A stretch of DNA of 64,000 nucleotides from Bacillota bacterium (GCA_021781745.1 JAJXWH010000013.1:1-64000); one strand, 5' to 3'. Shown: positions 8,067-18,101, numbered from the stretch's first letter. Numbers and translations are program-made. Notes: a model not told the origin generated them from the sequence alone.

Positions 8067-9674
8067 ATGGCTTATGAAGCAATTTGGTCTAAGGATCAAA
8101 AATTAAATGATGTAGAACATATTAAACTGCTAAAAGATGGTTTAGATGTTATACAAACTATAATAGACAATTATTCTAAAGAAGGTTATGATTCAATAAC
8201 TTCTGAAGATATGAATAGATTTAAATGGGCTGGAGTTTATGAACAAAAGCCAAAAGAAGGATATTTTATGATGAGAGTACGTATTAATTCAGGAATTATG
8301 AGTTCTGAACAAGCAAAAGTTTTAGCAAGCATTTCTAAAGATTATGGACGCGGAGTTGCAAATGTAACTACAAGGGGTGCAGTGCAATTCCACTGGGTTC
8401 AAGTTAAAGATTTACCAGTAATTTTTGAAAAATTAAAAGCTTGTGGTTTAAGTTCCTTTGAAGCTTGCGGAGATTGCCCTAGGACAATAGTTGGGAATCC
8501 TCTTGCTGGAATTGATAAAGATGAACTTATTGATACAAGTGAAATAATAGAACAAGTTAATAATTTCTTCTTGCTAAATAAAGATTTTTCTAATTTGCCT
8601 AGAAAATTTAAAATATCAATATCTGCCAGCGTACACAATGCAGCTCATGCGCAAATTAATGATCTTGCCTTTACACCAGCAATAAAACATATCGACGGAA
8701 AAGATGTAGTTGGATTTCATGTATGGGTTGGAGGAGGACTTTCAGCCAATCCTCATTTGGCACAAGAACTTGATCTTTTCGTAAAACCACAAGAAGTCCT
8801 TAAAGTTGCGGTAGGTGTATGTACCATTTTTAGAGATTACGGCTACAGAGAAAAACGTACTCATGCTCGACTAAAATTCTTAGTGGCAGATTGGGGCATA
8901 GAAAAATTTAAAAATAAATTATTAGAGTTAATTGGAGATATGCCCAATAAAGGTGAAAGTAAACTAACTTCTTGGAATGCTTCTTATTACTTTGGGGTAC
9001 ATTCTCAAAAGCAAACTGGGAAAAGTTATATTGGAATTAATTTACCACTAGGCGAAATATGTGCTGATGAACTTTTTGAACTTGTTGATATTTCAGAAAA
9101 GTATGGGGATAGTAAAATTAGAACTACCTTATCACAAAATTTAATTATTACAGGTATAAATGATGAAGATCTGCCTTCTCTATTAAAAAAAGATGTATTT
9201 AAACATTTATCACCAAACCCAAGTACATTTTTAGGTTATACTGTTTCTTGCACAGGTAAGGAATTTTGTAATTTAGCTATTGTTGAAACAAAAGAACGCG
9301 CTAGGAAGATAATTGAATATCTAGATTCAAAAATACAATTAGATACTCCACTTCGTATTCATTTTACTGGCTGCCCTAACTCTTGTGGTCAAAAGCATAT
9401 AGCTGATATCAGTCTTCAAGGCGCACTTATAAAAACTGAAAATAGCTGTGATGAAGCCTTTACTATTTGGCTTGGCGGCACATTAAGCAATAACGGGGAT
9501 TTCGCTAAAAATCTTAACTGCCGTGTTAAAGCTGCTGAGATTCATATAGTTCTTGAAATAATAATACTTTTCTTTAAGGAAAATAGACTAGAAAATGAAA
9601 CTTTCAATAAATTTATTAATCGAGTAGGAACCGATATAATATCTAAAAATATCCTAACAAAACAAACACTATAA
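8067..9674 (+). CDS. Siroheme/4Fe-4S nitrite or sulfite reductase
   Basis: 535 aa with two ferredoxin-like half domains and the siroheme/Fe4S cysteine signature split as SCTGKEFC (C-x5-C) and TGCPNSC (C-x3-C) in the C-terminal half. The siroheme-binding stretch RGAVQFHWVQ is at about residues 103-112. Length and order fit ferredoxin-dependent assimilatory nitrite/sulfite reductase. Co-transcription with a sulfur lyase favours sulfite as substrate; NirA-type nitrite reduction is the alternative. No siroheme synthesis genes are in the window. Confidence 0.88.
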   Translation: MAYEAIWSKDQKLNDVEHIKLLKDGLDVIQTIIDNYSKEGYDSITSEDMNRFKWAGVYEQKPKEGYFMMRVRINSGIMSSEQAKVLASISKDYGRGVANVTTRGAVQFHWVQVKDLPVIFEKLKACGLSSFEACGDCPRTIVGNPLAGIDKDELIDTSEIIEQVNNFFLLNKDFSNLPRKFKISISASVHNAAHAQINDLAFTPAIKHIDGKDVVGFHVWVGGGLSANPHLAQELDLFVKPQEVLKVAVGVCTIFRDYGYREKRTHARLKFLVADWGIEKFKNKLLELIGDMPNKGESKLTSWNASYYFGVHSQKQTGKSYIGINLPLGEICADELFELVDISEKYGDSKIRTTLSQNLIITGINDEDLPSLLKKDVFKHLSPNPSTFLGYTVSCTGKEFCNLAIVETKERARKIIEYLDSKIQLDTPLRIHFTGCPNSCGQKHIADISLQGALIKTENSCDEAFTIWLGGTLSNNGDFAKNLNCRVKAAEIHIVLEIIILFFKENRLENETFNKFINRVGTDIISKNILTKQTL

Positions 9675-9680
9675 ACTTCA

Positions 9681-9713
9681 AAGAGTTGCCTTTTTAATAA
9701 GACAACTCTTTTT
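9681..9713 (+). terminator. Terminator of the sulfur operon
   Basis: The stem AAGAGTTG (9681-9688) / CAACTCTT (9703-9710) is followed by a T tract. It lies 6 nt past the reductase stop. Confidence 0.85.
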
Positions 9714-9988
9714 ACTCATAGGCCAATCAAATTGCGGTTTTTGAAATACCCACAAGATATATTAAAAATTCTTCAATTCTGTCAAATTCCAATAATCGCC
9801 TTCCTTTTTAGTTAATGGAACTTCAAAGTTTTTAATTAACTTAACTTTAGTGAAATATTCCCTATAAATTTTCAAAATGAATTTTTTGTAGAGACAAAAT
9901 TCATTAATTATGTTATAATTCAAAATGTTGTTAAGGTTTTGTCTAATTTTGCAATTTGATGTAAGTATAACGTCATTTTCAATCTTAG

Positions 9989-10063
9989 TTTTTTATTTAT
10001 TTCATTAAAATTTTAAAATTTAAATTGTATATTTTATTTGTTGAGTTTATAGAATTACAATAA
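9989..10063 (+). pseudogene. Decayed relative of the 33-aa peptide
   Basis: The open stretch after a TAG at 9986 encodes 24 residues ending KLYILFVEFIELQ, which align with SLYILPIICIELQ at the end of the peptide at 560-661. No start codon is left in frame. The following bases (gaattacaa-taatgacataat) and the downstream hairpin stem are also shared with the first locus. Confidence 0.45.
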
Positions 10064-10085
10064 TGACATAATTATAAAACAAAAA

Positions 10086-10125
10086 AGAGATAGTATTTTA
10101 TTGCCCCCACCATAATACTATCTCT
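10086..10125 (-). terminator. Terminator of the chemoreceptor gene
   Basis: The stem AGAGATAGTATT (10086-10097) / AATACTATCTCT (10114-10125) is followed on the minus strand by T6GT4. Its sequence repeats the hairpin at 683-724. Confidence 0.75.
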
Positions 10126-10231
10126 AATATTTTATTTTCCCCTTCAATTATTGACGATATACAAGCTAAAATACTTTACAAAATTAACTTGTGATAACTT
10201 CGGTAACTGCTTTTATTATAAGAAATCTAAT

Positions 10232-11941
10232 CTATATTTTAAAATTTAAAACTAATTGAGTTAACTTTTCTGCCGTTGTTGCTTGATCTTGAGCTACTCT
10301 AGCTACCTGTTCTATTGCCTTATTTGTTTCCTCTATTCCTATCTGAATTTCTTCAGAATTATTCTTAGTATCTCTCATATTTTCTGCAATAGTTTGTACA
10401 ACTGCAGAAATCTCCTCTGTTGACGCATTTAATTCTTGAGACATTGATGCAATATTTTGTGATAAATCACTAATATAAACTGCATCACTTTCGTATTTCT
10501 TTCCTGTTTCAATTAACAAGTCATAATCTTTTTTAACATTATTATTAATAAAATATAATATATCCTTTGAATTGCCTGATAAATTGTCAAAAGCAGCTTG
10601 AACACTTGAAATTACATTTTGGATATTAGCCACGTAACCTGCTGATTGTTCAGCTAGTATTCTTACTTCATTTGCAACAACAGCAAAACCTTTCCCTTGT
10701 TCTCCTGCTCTTGCAGCTTCAATATTGGCATTTAGGGCAAGTAAATTAGTCTGTTCCGCTATTGATGCTATAGATTGAGCAATCATACCAATTTCGCTAA
10801 CTACCTTTCCTTGTTCTATAGCATTAAGTATGTTATTTTGCTTTTCTTCATACAACTTGTCTGCAATTTGCTTTGAATTAAAACCATTTTCTTTTACATC
10901 AGTAGCCCTTTCCTTTATCTCAATGGACTGTTGACTGCTTTCAGTTGAATTCGAAGCTAATTGAGTTATTCCTGAGTTAACTTCTTCCATAGTTGAAGCT
11001 AATTCTTCAGTGAACGAATTAACACCTTGTATATTTTGCACTATTCCATTTGTATTTTTATCTATGCTTCGAAAATTACTTGACAATTCTTCTAATGTGG
11101 CAGATAGTTCTTCACTTGATGCTGTTACCCCTTTAGTCTCAATTACAATATTTTCAATTAATAATTTCATTCTTTCTTTTGCAATATCTAATGCCTTAAT
11201 AAGCATTCCTAACTCATCATTACTTTTACTTTTTATTGAATAAGTTAAATCTCCATTTCCTAAAGCTTCAGCAAATAGTAATACCTTTTTTATAGTCTTT
11301 AATATATATGTTGATAGCGCTGTTCCAATAAAAATTGATAATATAATACCTAGTACTAAAATAGCATGCATTATATTAATTGTTATTTTGTAATTTCCTA
11401 CAGCACTATTATAAGCTTCTTCCGCTTGTTTTTGGTTTATTTCAACCAGATCATCAAGGTCTTTGGACATATTATCTGTAGTTTGATTTATCTCGGATAA
11501 TTTTCTTTTTGCTTCTACATAATTCCCTTCTTGAATCAGCTCAAAAAGATTATCTTTTTCGCTAGTGTATTTATCTTTTAAAAGAGAATTAAAATCATTA
11601 TACTCCTTCTTTTCATCATCAGACATATTACTGCTACTAAAAGCCTCAATGATTGCAGAATTTTTAGTTCTAATTGCATCAATTTTTTGCAACGCTGTTT
11701 CCGTTTTAGAACTATCTTGTCCAAAAACAGTATCATTAACAATTTTAATTTCACTTAAGAAATTTTCTTTGATTGAATGTATTTCATCAATACTTTTTAA
11801 ATTATCAGAATATAGCTGTTCTGCACTATTTTCAGTATTAGAGAGACCAAATTTTCCAAAAAATCCAGTTACTCCGACTAATAAAACAATACTTATAAAA
11901 CCAGTTAACAATTTTGTTCTTATAGATAAATTTCTCATCAT
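10232..11941 (-). CDS. Methyl-accepting chemotaxis protein
   Basis: 569 aa: membrane span at about 10-30, a four-helix-bundle-like external ligand domain (30-185), a second span at about 188-212, HAMP (213-265), and a coiled-coil signalling domain with the conserved hairpin tip [20 protein letters not shown] near residues 395-414. AAAGGGG precedes the paired ATG codons. It would sense a small molecule outside and control CheA. No che genes are nearby, so it is an orphan receptor. Confidence 0.92.
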   Translation of the reverse strand: MMRNLSIRTKLLTGFISIVLLVGVTGFFGKFGLSNTENSAEQLYSDNLKSIDEIHSIKENFLSEIKIVNDTVFGQDSSKTETALQKIDAIRTKNSAIIEAFSSSNMSDDEKKEYNDFNSLLKDKYTSEKDNLFELIQEGNYVEAKRKLSEINQTTDNMSKDLDDLVEINQKQAEEAYNSAVGNYKITINIMHAILVLGIILSIFIGTALSTYILKTIKKVLLFAEALGNGDLTYSIKSKSNDELGMLIKALDIAKERMKLLIENIVIETKGVTASSEELSATLEELSSNFRSIDKNTNGIVQNIQGVNSFTEELASTMEEVNSGITQLASNSTESSQQSIEIKERATDVKENGFNSKQIADKLYEEKQNNILNAIEQGKVVSEIGMIAQSIASIAEQTNLLALNANIEAARAGEQGKGFAVVANEVRILAEQSAGYVANIQNVISSVQAAFDNLSGNSKDILYFINNNVKKDYDLLIETGKKYESDAVYISDLSQNIASMSQELNASTEEISAVVQTIAENMRDTKNNSEEIQIGIEETNKAIEQVARVAQDQATTAEKLTQLVLNFKI

Positions 11942-12117
11942 TTGCCAAAATCCCCTTTACAAATTTAAATTTTTTAACGACACTTATAATATTTTATATT
12001 CTTTCAAGTAATATTTTATCAAAAAAATGTTAAAATATCATAGTTTTTAAATATTATTTTTCTAATAAGAGATATTGAAATAATAATTTAACAAAACATA
12101 AATTTTAAAATTAAAAA

Positions 12118-12157
12118 CTAACAGAACAAATATAATAATTTATACTTGTTCTGTTAG
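12118..12157 (-). terminator. Terminator of the SASP gene
   Basis: A 12-bp perfect stem CTAACAGAACAA / TTGTTCTGTTAG with T5-type tails on both strands, downstream of the minus-strand SASP gene. Confidence 0.8.
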
Positions 12158-12226
12158 CTTTTTAACCGTAAAGGGATCATTCATGGCATTTCGGAGAACT
12201 AATTAGCTATGTTGAAAACTCAAAAA

Positions 12227-12436
12227 TTATTTCAAGCCTTGTTCGTAGCTTTCTATCATATGCTTTACCATAAAGCCGCCAACGCTTCCATTTTGTCTTG
12301 AAGAAAGGTTTCCTTTATCTTGAGTTTCATAGTTTTGTAATCCTATTTCTGAAGCAACTTCAGTTTTTAATTTATTTAATCCTTGCTTTGCTTCTGGTAT
12401 TAATGTTCTGTTACTTCCACTATTGTTTGATGGCAT
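12227..12436 (-). CDS. Alpha/beta-type small acid-soluble spore protein
   Basis: 69 aa. Family hallmarks: an early helix with ALNKLKTEVASEIG-like sequence (here GLNKLKTEVASEIGL, with the protease GPR-type E-I/G site) and the C-terminal GSVGGFMVKHMIESYE. Such proteins coat spore DNA and protect it. GGGAGG precedes the ATG. The gene is single and presumably expressed in the forespore under sigma-G; I could not define the sigma-G promoter. A second SASP is at 28563. Confidence 0.92.
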   Translation of the reverse strand: MPSNNSGSNRTLIPEAKQGLNKLKTEVASEIGLQNYETQDKGNLSSRQNGSVGGFMVKHMIESYEQGLK

Positions 12437-12642
12437 ATATATCTACCTCCCTTAATTAATTTAATTTTGCTTGGCAGTAATATATTAACCATTATCACTA
12501 ATTATAATCCATTAAAATATTTGTAAAAGTAACAACAACAACTTATATTAGATAAATTATACTTCAAAACTATTTTTTAATTATAAATCTCTTATTTTTT
12601 CCTCTTCATTATTATCATAATATGATTCATTCGACAATTTTA

Positions 12643-12671
12643 TTGATGAATTATAAAATTCATAGTATAAT
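12643..12671 (+). promoter_or_regulatory. Promoter of the amino-acid permease gene
   Basis: -35 TTGATG (12643-12648) and -10 TATAAT (12666-12671) with 17-bp spacing. Because it lies inside the long upstream open frame, it supports the downstream ATG at 12757 as the true start. The rest of the gap 12437-12756 shows nothing else. Confidence 0.65.
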
Positions 12672-12756
12672 ATTAAAATATCACAGAAACATTACATTTT
12701 ATTTATTATTTTTATCTCTGCACAAAATAATAAAAGAAGAGGAGACAAATATTATT

Positions 12757-14163
12757 ATGAAAGACATTTTTAGAAAAAAGTCGGTTAAAAGTTTACTTCA
12801 AGAAACTGAAGGCGAAAAATCTTTAAAGAAAGCTTTAGGCTCTTTTGAACTTACAATGTTGGGAATTGGTGCTATTGTAGGTAGTGGTATTTTCGTACTT
12901 ACTGGAGTTGCTGCCGCAAAGTTTTCCGGACCAGCATTAGTATTATCGTTTATTGTTGCAGGACTAGCTTGTGCATTTGCAGCTCTTTGTTACGCTGAAT
13001 TTGCTGCAATGATTCCCGTAGCTGGAAGTGCATATACTTATGGCTATGCAGCCTTAGGGGAAATATGGGCTTGGATAATAGGATGGGATTTGATACTAGA
13101 ATATGCTGTAGCAATAGCAGCAGTAGCAATAGGATGGTCTGGATATATAGTAAACCTTCTCAAAAATATGGGTATTAAACTACCTGCCAGCTTAGTAAAT
13201 TCTCCTTATGATGGTGGAATAGTAAACCTGCCAGCAATGCTTATAATTGGAGTTATATCAATTCTATTAATCATAGGTGTTAAAGAAAGTGCACGATTTA
13301 ATAATTTTATTGTTGCTATTAAAATCGGAATAATTTTCTTGTTTATATTTTTGGCGGTTGGACACGTTAAACCTGTAAACTGGCATCCATTTATGCCTTA
13401 TGGATTTAATGGAGTATTACAAGGTGCTGCATATGTGTTTTTTGCTTATATAGGTTTTGATGCAGTATCTACAGCTGCAGAGGAAGTGAAGAACCCTCAA
13501 AAAGATTTACCCAAAGGAATAATCGCTTCACTTTTAATATGCACATTATTATACATAGTTGTATCAGCTATTCTAACAGGTGTAGTTCCGTATTTAAACT
13601 ATATGAATACTGCAGCGCCAGTTGCCTTTGCTCTTGAACAAATAGGAATAAACTGGGGATCGGCTTTAGTATCAGTTGGAGCAGTATTTGGTTTAACTTC
13701 TGTTCTTTTAGTCATGATGTTTGGGCAAACAAGAGTATTTTTTGCAATGTCAAGAGATGGACTTTTACCAGAAGTTATTGGTGGCATAAACAAAAAAACA
13801 AAAACACCTGTAAATAGTACTATAATAGTTGGCGTTGTAACAGCAATTATTGCAGGATTCTTACCAATAGGAATAGTGTCGGAGTTAACTAACATAGGTA
13901 CTCTTGCAGCATTTATTATTGTTTCTCTTGGAGTAATTGCATTAAGAAAGAAGAGACCAGATTTGCAAAGACCGTTTAAATGTCCACTTGTTCCAATTAC
14001 ACCAATAATTTCATCATTAGCATGCTTAGGACTAATTTGGCAGCTTCAAACTGCAACTAAAATAAGATTTATAGTTTGGTTTGTCTTAGGAGTCATAGTT
14101 TACTTCGCATACGGAAGACGTCATAGTACTATGAATAGTGACCCTACCAGCAGTGAAGAATAA
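12757..14163 (+). CDS. APC-superfamily amino-acid permease (CAT/YfnA type)
   Basis: 468 aa from the ATG at 12757 (AGAGGAG upstream). The N-terminal MKDIFRKKSVKSLLQETE is followed by 12 predicted membrane spans. TM1 carries the APC motif GIGAIVGSGIFVLTG, and the TM6 region has FFAYIGFDAVSTAAEEVKNP, both diagnostic for cationic amino-acid transporter relatives such as YfnA/CAT. It imports an amino acid with protons or by exchange at the cytoplasmic membrane; the substrate is not predictable. It is monocistronic with its own promoter and terminator. Confidence 0.9.
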   Translation: MKDIFRKKSVKSLLQETEGEKSLKKALGSFELTMLGIGAIVGSGIFVLTGVAAAKFSGPALVLSFIVAGLACAFAALCYAEFAAMIPVAGSAYTYGYAALGEIWAWIIGWDLILEYAVAIAAVAIGWSGYIVNLLKNMGIKLPASLVNSPYDGGIVNLPAMLIIGVISILLIIGVKESARFNNFIVAIKIGIIFLFIFLAVGHVKPVNWHPFMPYGFNGVLQGAAYVFFAYIGFDAVSTAAEEVKNPQKDLPKGIIASLLICTLLYIVVSAILTGVVPYLNYMNTAAPVAFALEQIGINWGSALVSVGAVFGLTSVLLVMMFGQTRVFFAMSRDGLLPEVIGGINKKTKTPVNSTIIVGVVTAIIAGFLPIGIVSELTNIGTLAAFIIVSLGVIALRKKRPDLQRPFKCPLVPITPIISSLACLGLIWQLQTATKIRFIVWFVLGVIVYFAYGRRHSTMNSDPTSSEE

Positions 14164-14231
14164 TAATTCAAGCCAAATTTCTTTATAGTATATAACTCGA
14201 TAACATTAACTTATATGTCAATATATACATG

Positions 14232-14263
14232 AAATAGCACAGAGATAGACCCTGTGCTATTTT
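14232..14263 (+). terminator. Permease gene terminator
   Basis: The stem AAATAGCACAG / CTGTGCTATTT around a 9-nt loop, about 70 nt past the permease stop. Confidence 0.8.
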
Positions 14264-14491
14264 GCATACATTAAATGCATTACTTTCATTATTTCAACAT
14301 ACTGTTTAACCTTGAATTTTAATATTGCTCACACAGCTTCACTTAATGAATATTCTTTTCCTCAACCCAGGATTAAATTTAATGTACGATTTATAAAGGA
14401 ATATCCTAGAGCTCTTGTTATCATAGCAAATAATGACAGTTAATATAGTAAAACACTAAAAATTAAGAACTAACCTCTAAGTCTGCTATAT
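14264..14491. other. Gap without a recognisable gene
   Basis: A plus-strand frame ending at about 14445 (...FNVRFIKEYPRALV...) is open but has no start codon or ribosome binding site. It may be a gene remnant or chance. Nothing else is visible. Confidence 0.3.
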
Positions 14492-15205
14492 TTATTTATC
14501 AAATATGGCACTCTTAACGACTGCAAATGCTTCTCTTATATATGTTGAAGGAACGAAATACCAAATAGTGGAGCTAGAATAATTGTCAAAATTAACATAA
14601 CCATTTTTCTTAGCTAATATACTGCTTCTAAAGGCGTGAAAATCTGTAGTTACTATTTTTACATTAACATCGGCTATTGGCTTATGACTATGTTCCTCTA
14701 TTTTTTCCTTAGAAAACTTTAAATTTTCATTTGTATCTCTCGACTTATCTTCTATTATAATTTTATCTTTATCTATTCCTCTTTCTTGAATATACTGACT
14801 CATAGCTTCAGCCTCTGGCACACATTCATCTGTGCCTTGTCCGCCAGATAAAACAATATATTGATTGGGATTTTCTTCTTCACACTTTATTGCTGCATCT
14901 AATCTTTCACTTAATATTAAATTAGGAGTCCTTCCATTATCAAGGCCTGCACCAAGTACAATGATATAGTCATCCTTCTTTTCATTATTTTTGTGATAAC
15001 TTATTATTGCAGCTTCCAAAGTAATAAAAACTATAAATCCCATACACATAAATATTTTAACTATTTTATATACTTTAATCAAAAACACATTTTTTCTCAT
15101 CATTTTTCTGAAGAAATGACGAACAAGAATCAAAATTCCCAAAATAATAGCAGGCATACTAAATGCAATCCACAATGCTTGGATAATATACTTAATTCTC
15201 TCCAT
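14492..15205 (-). CDS. YdcF/SanA-family (DUF218) membrane protein
   Basis: 237 aa from the ATG at 15205, which has ideal 7-nt spacing from AGGAGG; an ATG two codons earlier is too close. Two membrane segments (about residues 7-27 and 40-65) precede a DUF218 domain: DYIIVLGAGLDNGRTPN, LSERLDAAI, YIVLSGGQG, EAEAMSQYI, and the late VTTDFHAFRS. The family is linked to envelope integrity and S-adenosylmethionine binding in some members. The exact role is unknown. Confidence 0.85.
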   Translation of the reverse strand: MERIKYIIQALWIAFSMPAIILGILILVRHFFRKMMRKNVFLIKVYKIVKIFMCMGFIVFITLEAAIISYHKNNEKKDDYIIVLGAGLDNGRTPNLILSERLDAAIKCEEENPNQYIVLSGGQGTDECVPEAEAMSQYIQERGIDKDKIIIEDKSRDTNENLKFSKEKIEEHSHKPIADVNVKIVTTDFHAFRSSILAKKNGYVNFDNYSSSTIWYFVPSTYIREAFAVVKSAIFDK

Positions 15206-15329
15206 ACTCATTCCTCCTGCACATTTTTTACTTCAGTTAATTTAATATCGTATAAACTTATTATATATATAACTAGTAAAGATGTAATAAGTTATTTAAA
15301 ATCGTATGTTTAATTTCATAATATTGTAA

Positions 15330-15432
15330 TAATATCTTCATATTATAAATTAAGGTTTACCCACTTAATTAACAACTCTCATATTTGTGCTCCAAGTGAG
15401 AGGTTTCTTAATGTAGAAGTTGTTATATTTTT
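15330..15432 (+). other. Structured intergenic region, possible small RNA
   Basis: In the 381-bp gap 15206-15586 an outer stem TAACAA(CT) (15370-15377) / (AG)TTGTTA (15418-15425) encloses an inner stem CTCTCA / TGAGAG (15376-15402). TATTTTTT follows directly, as in a terminator. A TATAAA about 30 nt upstream could be a -10. No reading frame fits. This could be a small RNA or a decayed leader. Confidence 0.3.
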
Positions 15433-15537
15433 TATAATGAGATAATGTTATATAGCAATTAATGGAGAATACGAAACGGACTATCGGATTGTAAGAAATG
15501 ATTGTTTATGATAATTTTTTCCCTCATAAATGTTTTA

Positions 15538-15559
15538 ACGGCGATAAAATTATCGCCGT
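15538..15559 (-). terminator. Hairpin after the hemerythrin gene
   Basis: A near-perfect palindrome ACGGCGATAA-AA-TTATCGCCGT lies 28 nt past the hemerythrin stop. It is GC-rich for the region; the T run is weak. Confidence 0.55.
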
Positions 15560-15586
15560 CAATTTAAATTATACAAAATACAATTT

Positions 15587-15979
15587 CTATTTCTCTACTA
15601 TAGATTTATCTTGATTTAGAATATGCTTATCTATCCAATCTACTACGAATTCTAATATTTTTTTTACAGACTCATCTTGATCCGCATCTATAGCATTCAA
15701 ATCAATATTATTAACTGCATTAATAAAGTTTTCATGCTCTACCTTATGAGAAAAGAAATTTTTATACCCTATACTAGACATATAATCTTCCTCTGATTTA
15801 AAATGAAAAATTGTATATTCTTTAAGTTCTACAAGAATTTCAATTATTTTATCATACTTGTCTACAATAAATTCATTTTTTAATAAATTAAGTGCACGAT
15901 CCGCTATTTCAAACAGCTTTTCGTGTTGTTCATCAATATGTTTTACCCCTAAGTTGTAATCTTCTTTCCATTTTATCAT
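15587..15979 (-). CDS. Bacteriohemerythrin
   Basis: 130 aa with the non-heme diiron hemerythrin ligands: H in HIDEQHEKLFE (about residues 14-22), HFKSEEDYM (E of ExxY), HKVEHENF and the C-terminal DWIDKHIL. It binds O2 reversibly, in anaerobes for sensing or protection. GAGGTG precedes the ATG. It sits beside a run of kinases and c-di-GMP enzymes, consistent with an oxygen-response role. Confidence 0.92.
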   Translation of the reverse strand: MIKWKEDYNLGVKHIDEQHEKLFEIADRALNLLKNEFIVDKYDKIIEILVELKEYTIFHFKSEEDYMSSIGYKNFFSHKVEHENFINAVNNIDLNAIDADQDESVKKILEFVVDWIDKHILNQDKSIVEK

Positions 15980-16085
15980 AAAATCACCTCAAATAATATT
16001 TGTGAATATCACATCTAAAACTATAACTTTTATAACTTTAATTAATGCTTCTTTTGTTATTTTTCTTATTATGAACTGACTCTAA

Positions 16086-18101
16086 TTACTGATATTTTAA
16101 GATAACATTATTTAATGTACTAATGTCAAATGGCTTAGAAATATAATCATCCATCCCCATTTCTATGCATCTTTCTCTATCTCCATTCATAGAATAAGCA
16201 GTCATGGCAATAATATAAATATGATTTTGTGTTCCTAATTCACTTTCCCTTACTATCTTAGTAGTGTCATATCCATTTAATTCTGGCATTTGTATATCCA
16301 TTAGGATTAAACCAAAGTTATTTTCTTTTAATCTTTCTAAAGCTTGTTTACCATCAAATGCACACTCAAATTCATATCCTAAACCTTTTATCATTTCGCA
16401 AACAATTTTCATATTAATCTCATTATCTTCAACGATAAGTATTTTTTTTGCTTTATTTATAGCCATTTTCTTATCGCATGTATTAAGCTTTTTACCATGA
16501 GTTTTTTTCGCATCATGATTTAACAAAAATTCTGCCTTAAAATAGAAAGTACTTCCTTTATTTTCTATGCTTTCAAACCATATATCTCCATTCATTAACT
16601 TTGCTATATCTCTTGAAATAGCAAGTCCCAACCCTGTACCATCATATTTTTTAGTGTAAGTCATATCTTGTTGAACAAATTTTTTAAAAATATCATTTTT
16701 AAACTCTTCTTTGATGCCAATTCCAGTATCTTGTACTGAAAATTCTAAAGTTAGTTTATTTTTTATAATATCTATCTTTTTAACTTTAAATATTATTTGG
16801 CCGCTTTCAGTAAATTTTATAGCATTATTAAGTAGATTTATTAATATTTGATTTAATCGTATTTCATCCCCTATTAAGTCAAAGCTTATATATGGGTCAA
16901 TGTAGTAAAAGACTTCTAAATTTTTATTATTCCCAGCAATAGATAATTCTTTAATAATTCTATCTAAAGTTTTCTTAAGATTAAACGGCTTTAGATTAAG
17001 TTCAAACTTTCCAGATTCTATTTTAGAAATATCTAATACTGAGTTTAAAATACCTAGTAATAACCTAGATGAATGACTAAGCATATCTAGATATTCTTTT
17101 TGACTATTACTAAGTTCAGTTACTTTAAGCAAATCTATTACACCTATAATTCCATTCATAGGCGTCCTAATTTCATGACTTATATTTGCTAAAAACTCAC
17201 TTTTAGCATTATTAGCCTTATCTGCCTCTTCCTTTGCTTTTTCTATCTCCTCATAATTGGTCCTTAATTCTTCTTCTATTGCTATGAGCTCTTCATACAA
17301 AGCAGATGTTTCTTCATATTTATCTCTCAATTCTTTTTCTATTTTTTTGCTCTCTGTTATATCCCTTGTAATATTAGAGGCTCCTATTAACTTTCCTTCT
17401 AAATCGTAAATTGGGGTAACTGTAATAGAAACATCTATTAACTCACCATCTTTCTTTATTCTCTTAGATTCAAACCCTTTAATTTTTTCTCCATTTTTAA
17501 TTTGTTTCATTATTTCATTAAAATCATTAACTTTGTCTTCCGGAATTATTATAGATATATTTTTATCAATTACTTCTTCTTTTTTATATCCATAAATCTT
17601 TTCTGCCCCTAAATTCCAACTAGTTATAATTCCATCTAAATCTTTTCCTATAATTGCATCATCTGTATTTTCAACTAAAGAGGCAAGTTCACGAGTTTTC
17701 TCATCATTTTTTATTCTATTAGTTATGTCTCGTATTATACTTAAAACAAATCTCTCGTCATTAATTTCTATTCCTATTGATTTAACTTCTACTGGAAAAC
17801 TAGAACCATCTTTTCTATAATGAATAGTTTCAAATTCAATCTCGCCTAATTTAGCTTTTGCAAATTGATTCGATAATAATTCCAAATTTTGAGCATTCCT
17901 TAATTCAGATATATTCTTTGAAAGTACTTCTTCGTCACTATAACCATATGTATCAATAGCTTTTTTATTAACTTTTAGAATATCACCTTCACTTGAAAAT
18001 AGAATTATTATATCATTTGCATTATATAGTGCAGTTTCGTATATCTTTAAATCATCATATTTTTTTCTAAAACTATTTTCACTTGTTTTTTGATCCTTCA
18101 C
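16086..18101 (-). CDS. PAS-PAS hybrid histidine kinase with REC
   Basis: 671 aa, no membrane span, so cytoplasmic. Order: PAS (about 18-132), PAS (137-255), a coiled coil (255-300), HisKA with [10 protein letters not shown] (His309), HATPase with DTGIG and GTGLGL boxes, and a C-terminal receiver with LILMDIQMPELNG (Asp602). GTG start after AGGAGGG. No HPt domain or DNA-binding regulator is adjacent, so the phosphate probably passes to a distant HPt or Spo0A-type target. It is closely similar in plan to 24203-26176, suggesting duplication. Confidence 0.92.
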   Translation of the reverse strand: MKDQKTSENSFRKKYDDLKIYETALYNANDIIILFSSEGDILKVNKKAIDTYGYSDEEVLSKNISELRNAQNLELLSNQFAKAKLGEIEFETIHYRKDGSSFPVEVKSIGIEINDERFVLSIIRDITNRIKNDEKTRELASLVENTDDAIIGKDLDGIITSWNLGAEKIYGYKKEEVIDKNISIIIPEDKVNDFNEIMKQIKNGEKIKGFESKRIKKDGELIDVSITVTPIYDLEGKLIGASNITRDITESKKIEKELRDKYEETSALYEELIAIEEELRTNYEEIEKAKEEADKANNAKSEFLANISHEIRTPMNGIIGVIDLLKVTELSNSQKEYLDMLSHSSRLLLGILNSVLDISKIESGKFELNLKPFNLKKTLDRIIKELSIAGNNKNLEVFYYIDPYISFDLIGDEIRLNQILINLLNNAIKFTESGQIIFKVKKIDIIKNKLTLEFSVQDTGIGIKEEFKNDIFKKFVQQDMTYTKKYDGTGLGLAISRDIAKLMNGDIWFESIENKGSTFYFKAEFLLNHDAKKTHGKKLNTCDKKMAINKAKKILIVEDNEINMKIVCEMIKGLGYEFECAFDGKQALERLKENNFGLILMDIQMPELNGYDTTKIVRESELGTQNHIYIIAMTAYSMNGDRERCIEMGMDDYISKPFDISTLNNVILKYQ

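Larger units (their letters stand above)
9714..10231. other. 518-bp gene-poor gap with remnants
   Basis: No intact gene. On the minus strand a frame without a start ends at 9762 (C-terminal residues NFEVPLTKKEGDYW...), open for about 60 codons, and may be a gene remnant. On the plus strand the decayed peptide copy (9989-10063) and the shared hairpin (10086-10125) follow. A TATAAT lies on the plus strand upstream of that copy. Confidence 0.4.

Noticed and set aside
9762-9950. Minus-strand frame ending in GDYWNLTELKNF
   Set aside because: Open for about 60 codons but without a start or ribosome binding site. Mentioned only as a possible remnant.
14290-14445. Plus-strand open frame ending FIKEYPRALV...
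   Set aside because: No start codon or ribosome binding site and it runs back through the permease terminator. Perhaps a remnant, but not supportable as a gene.
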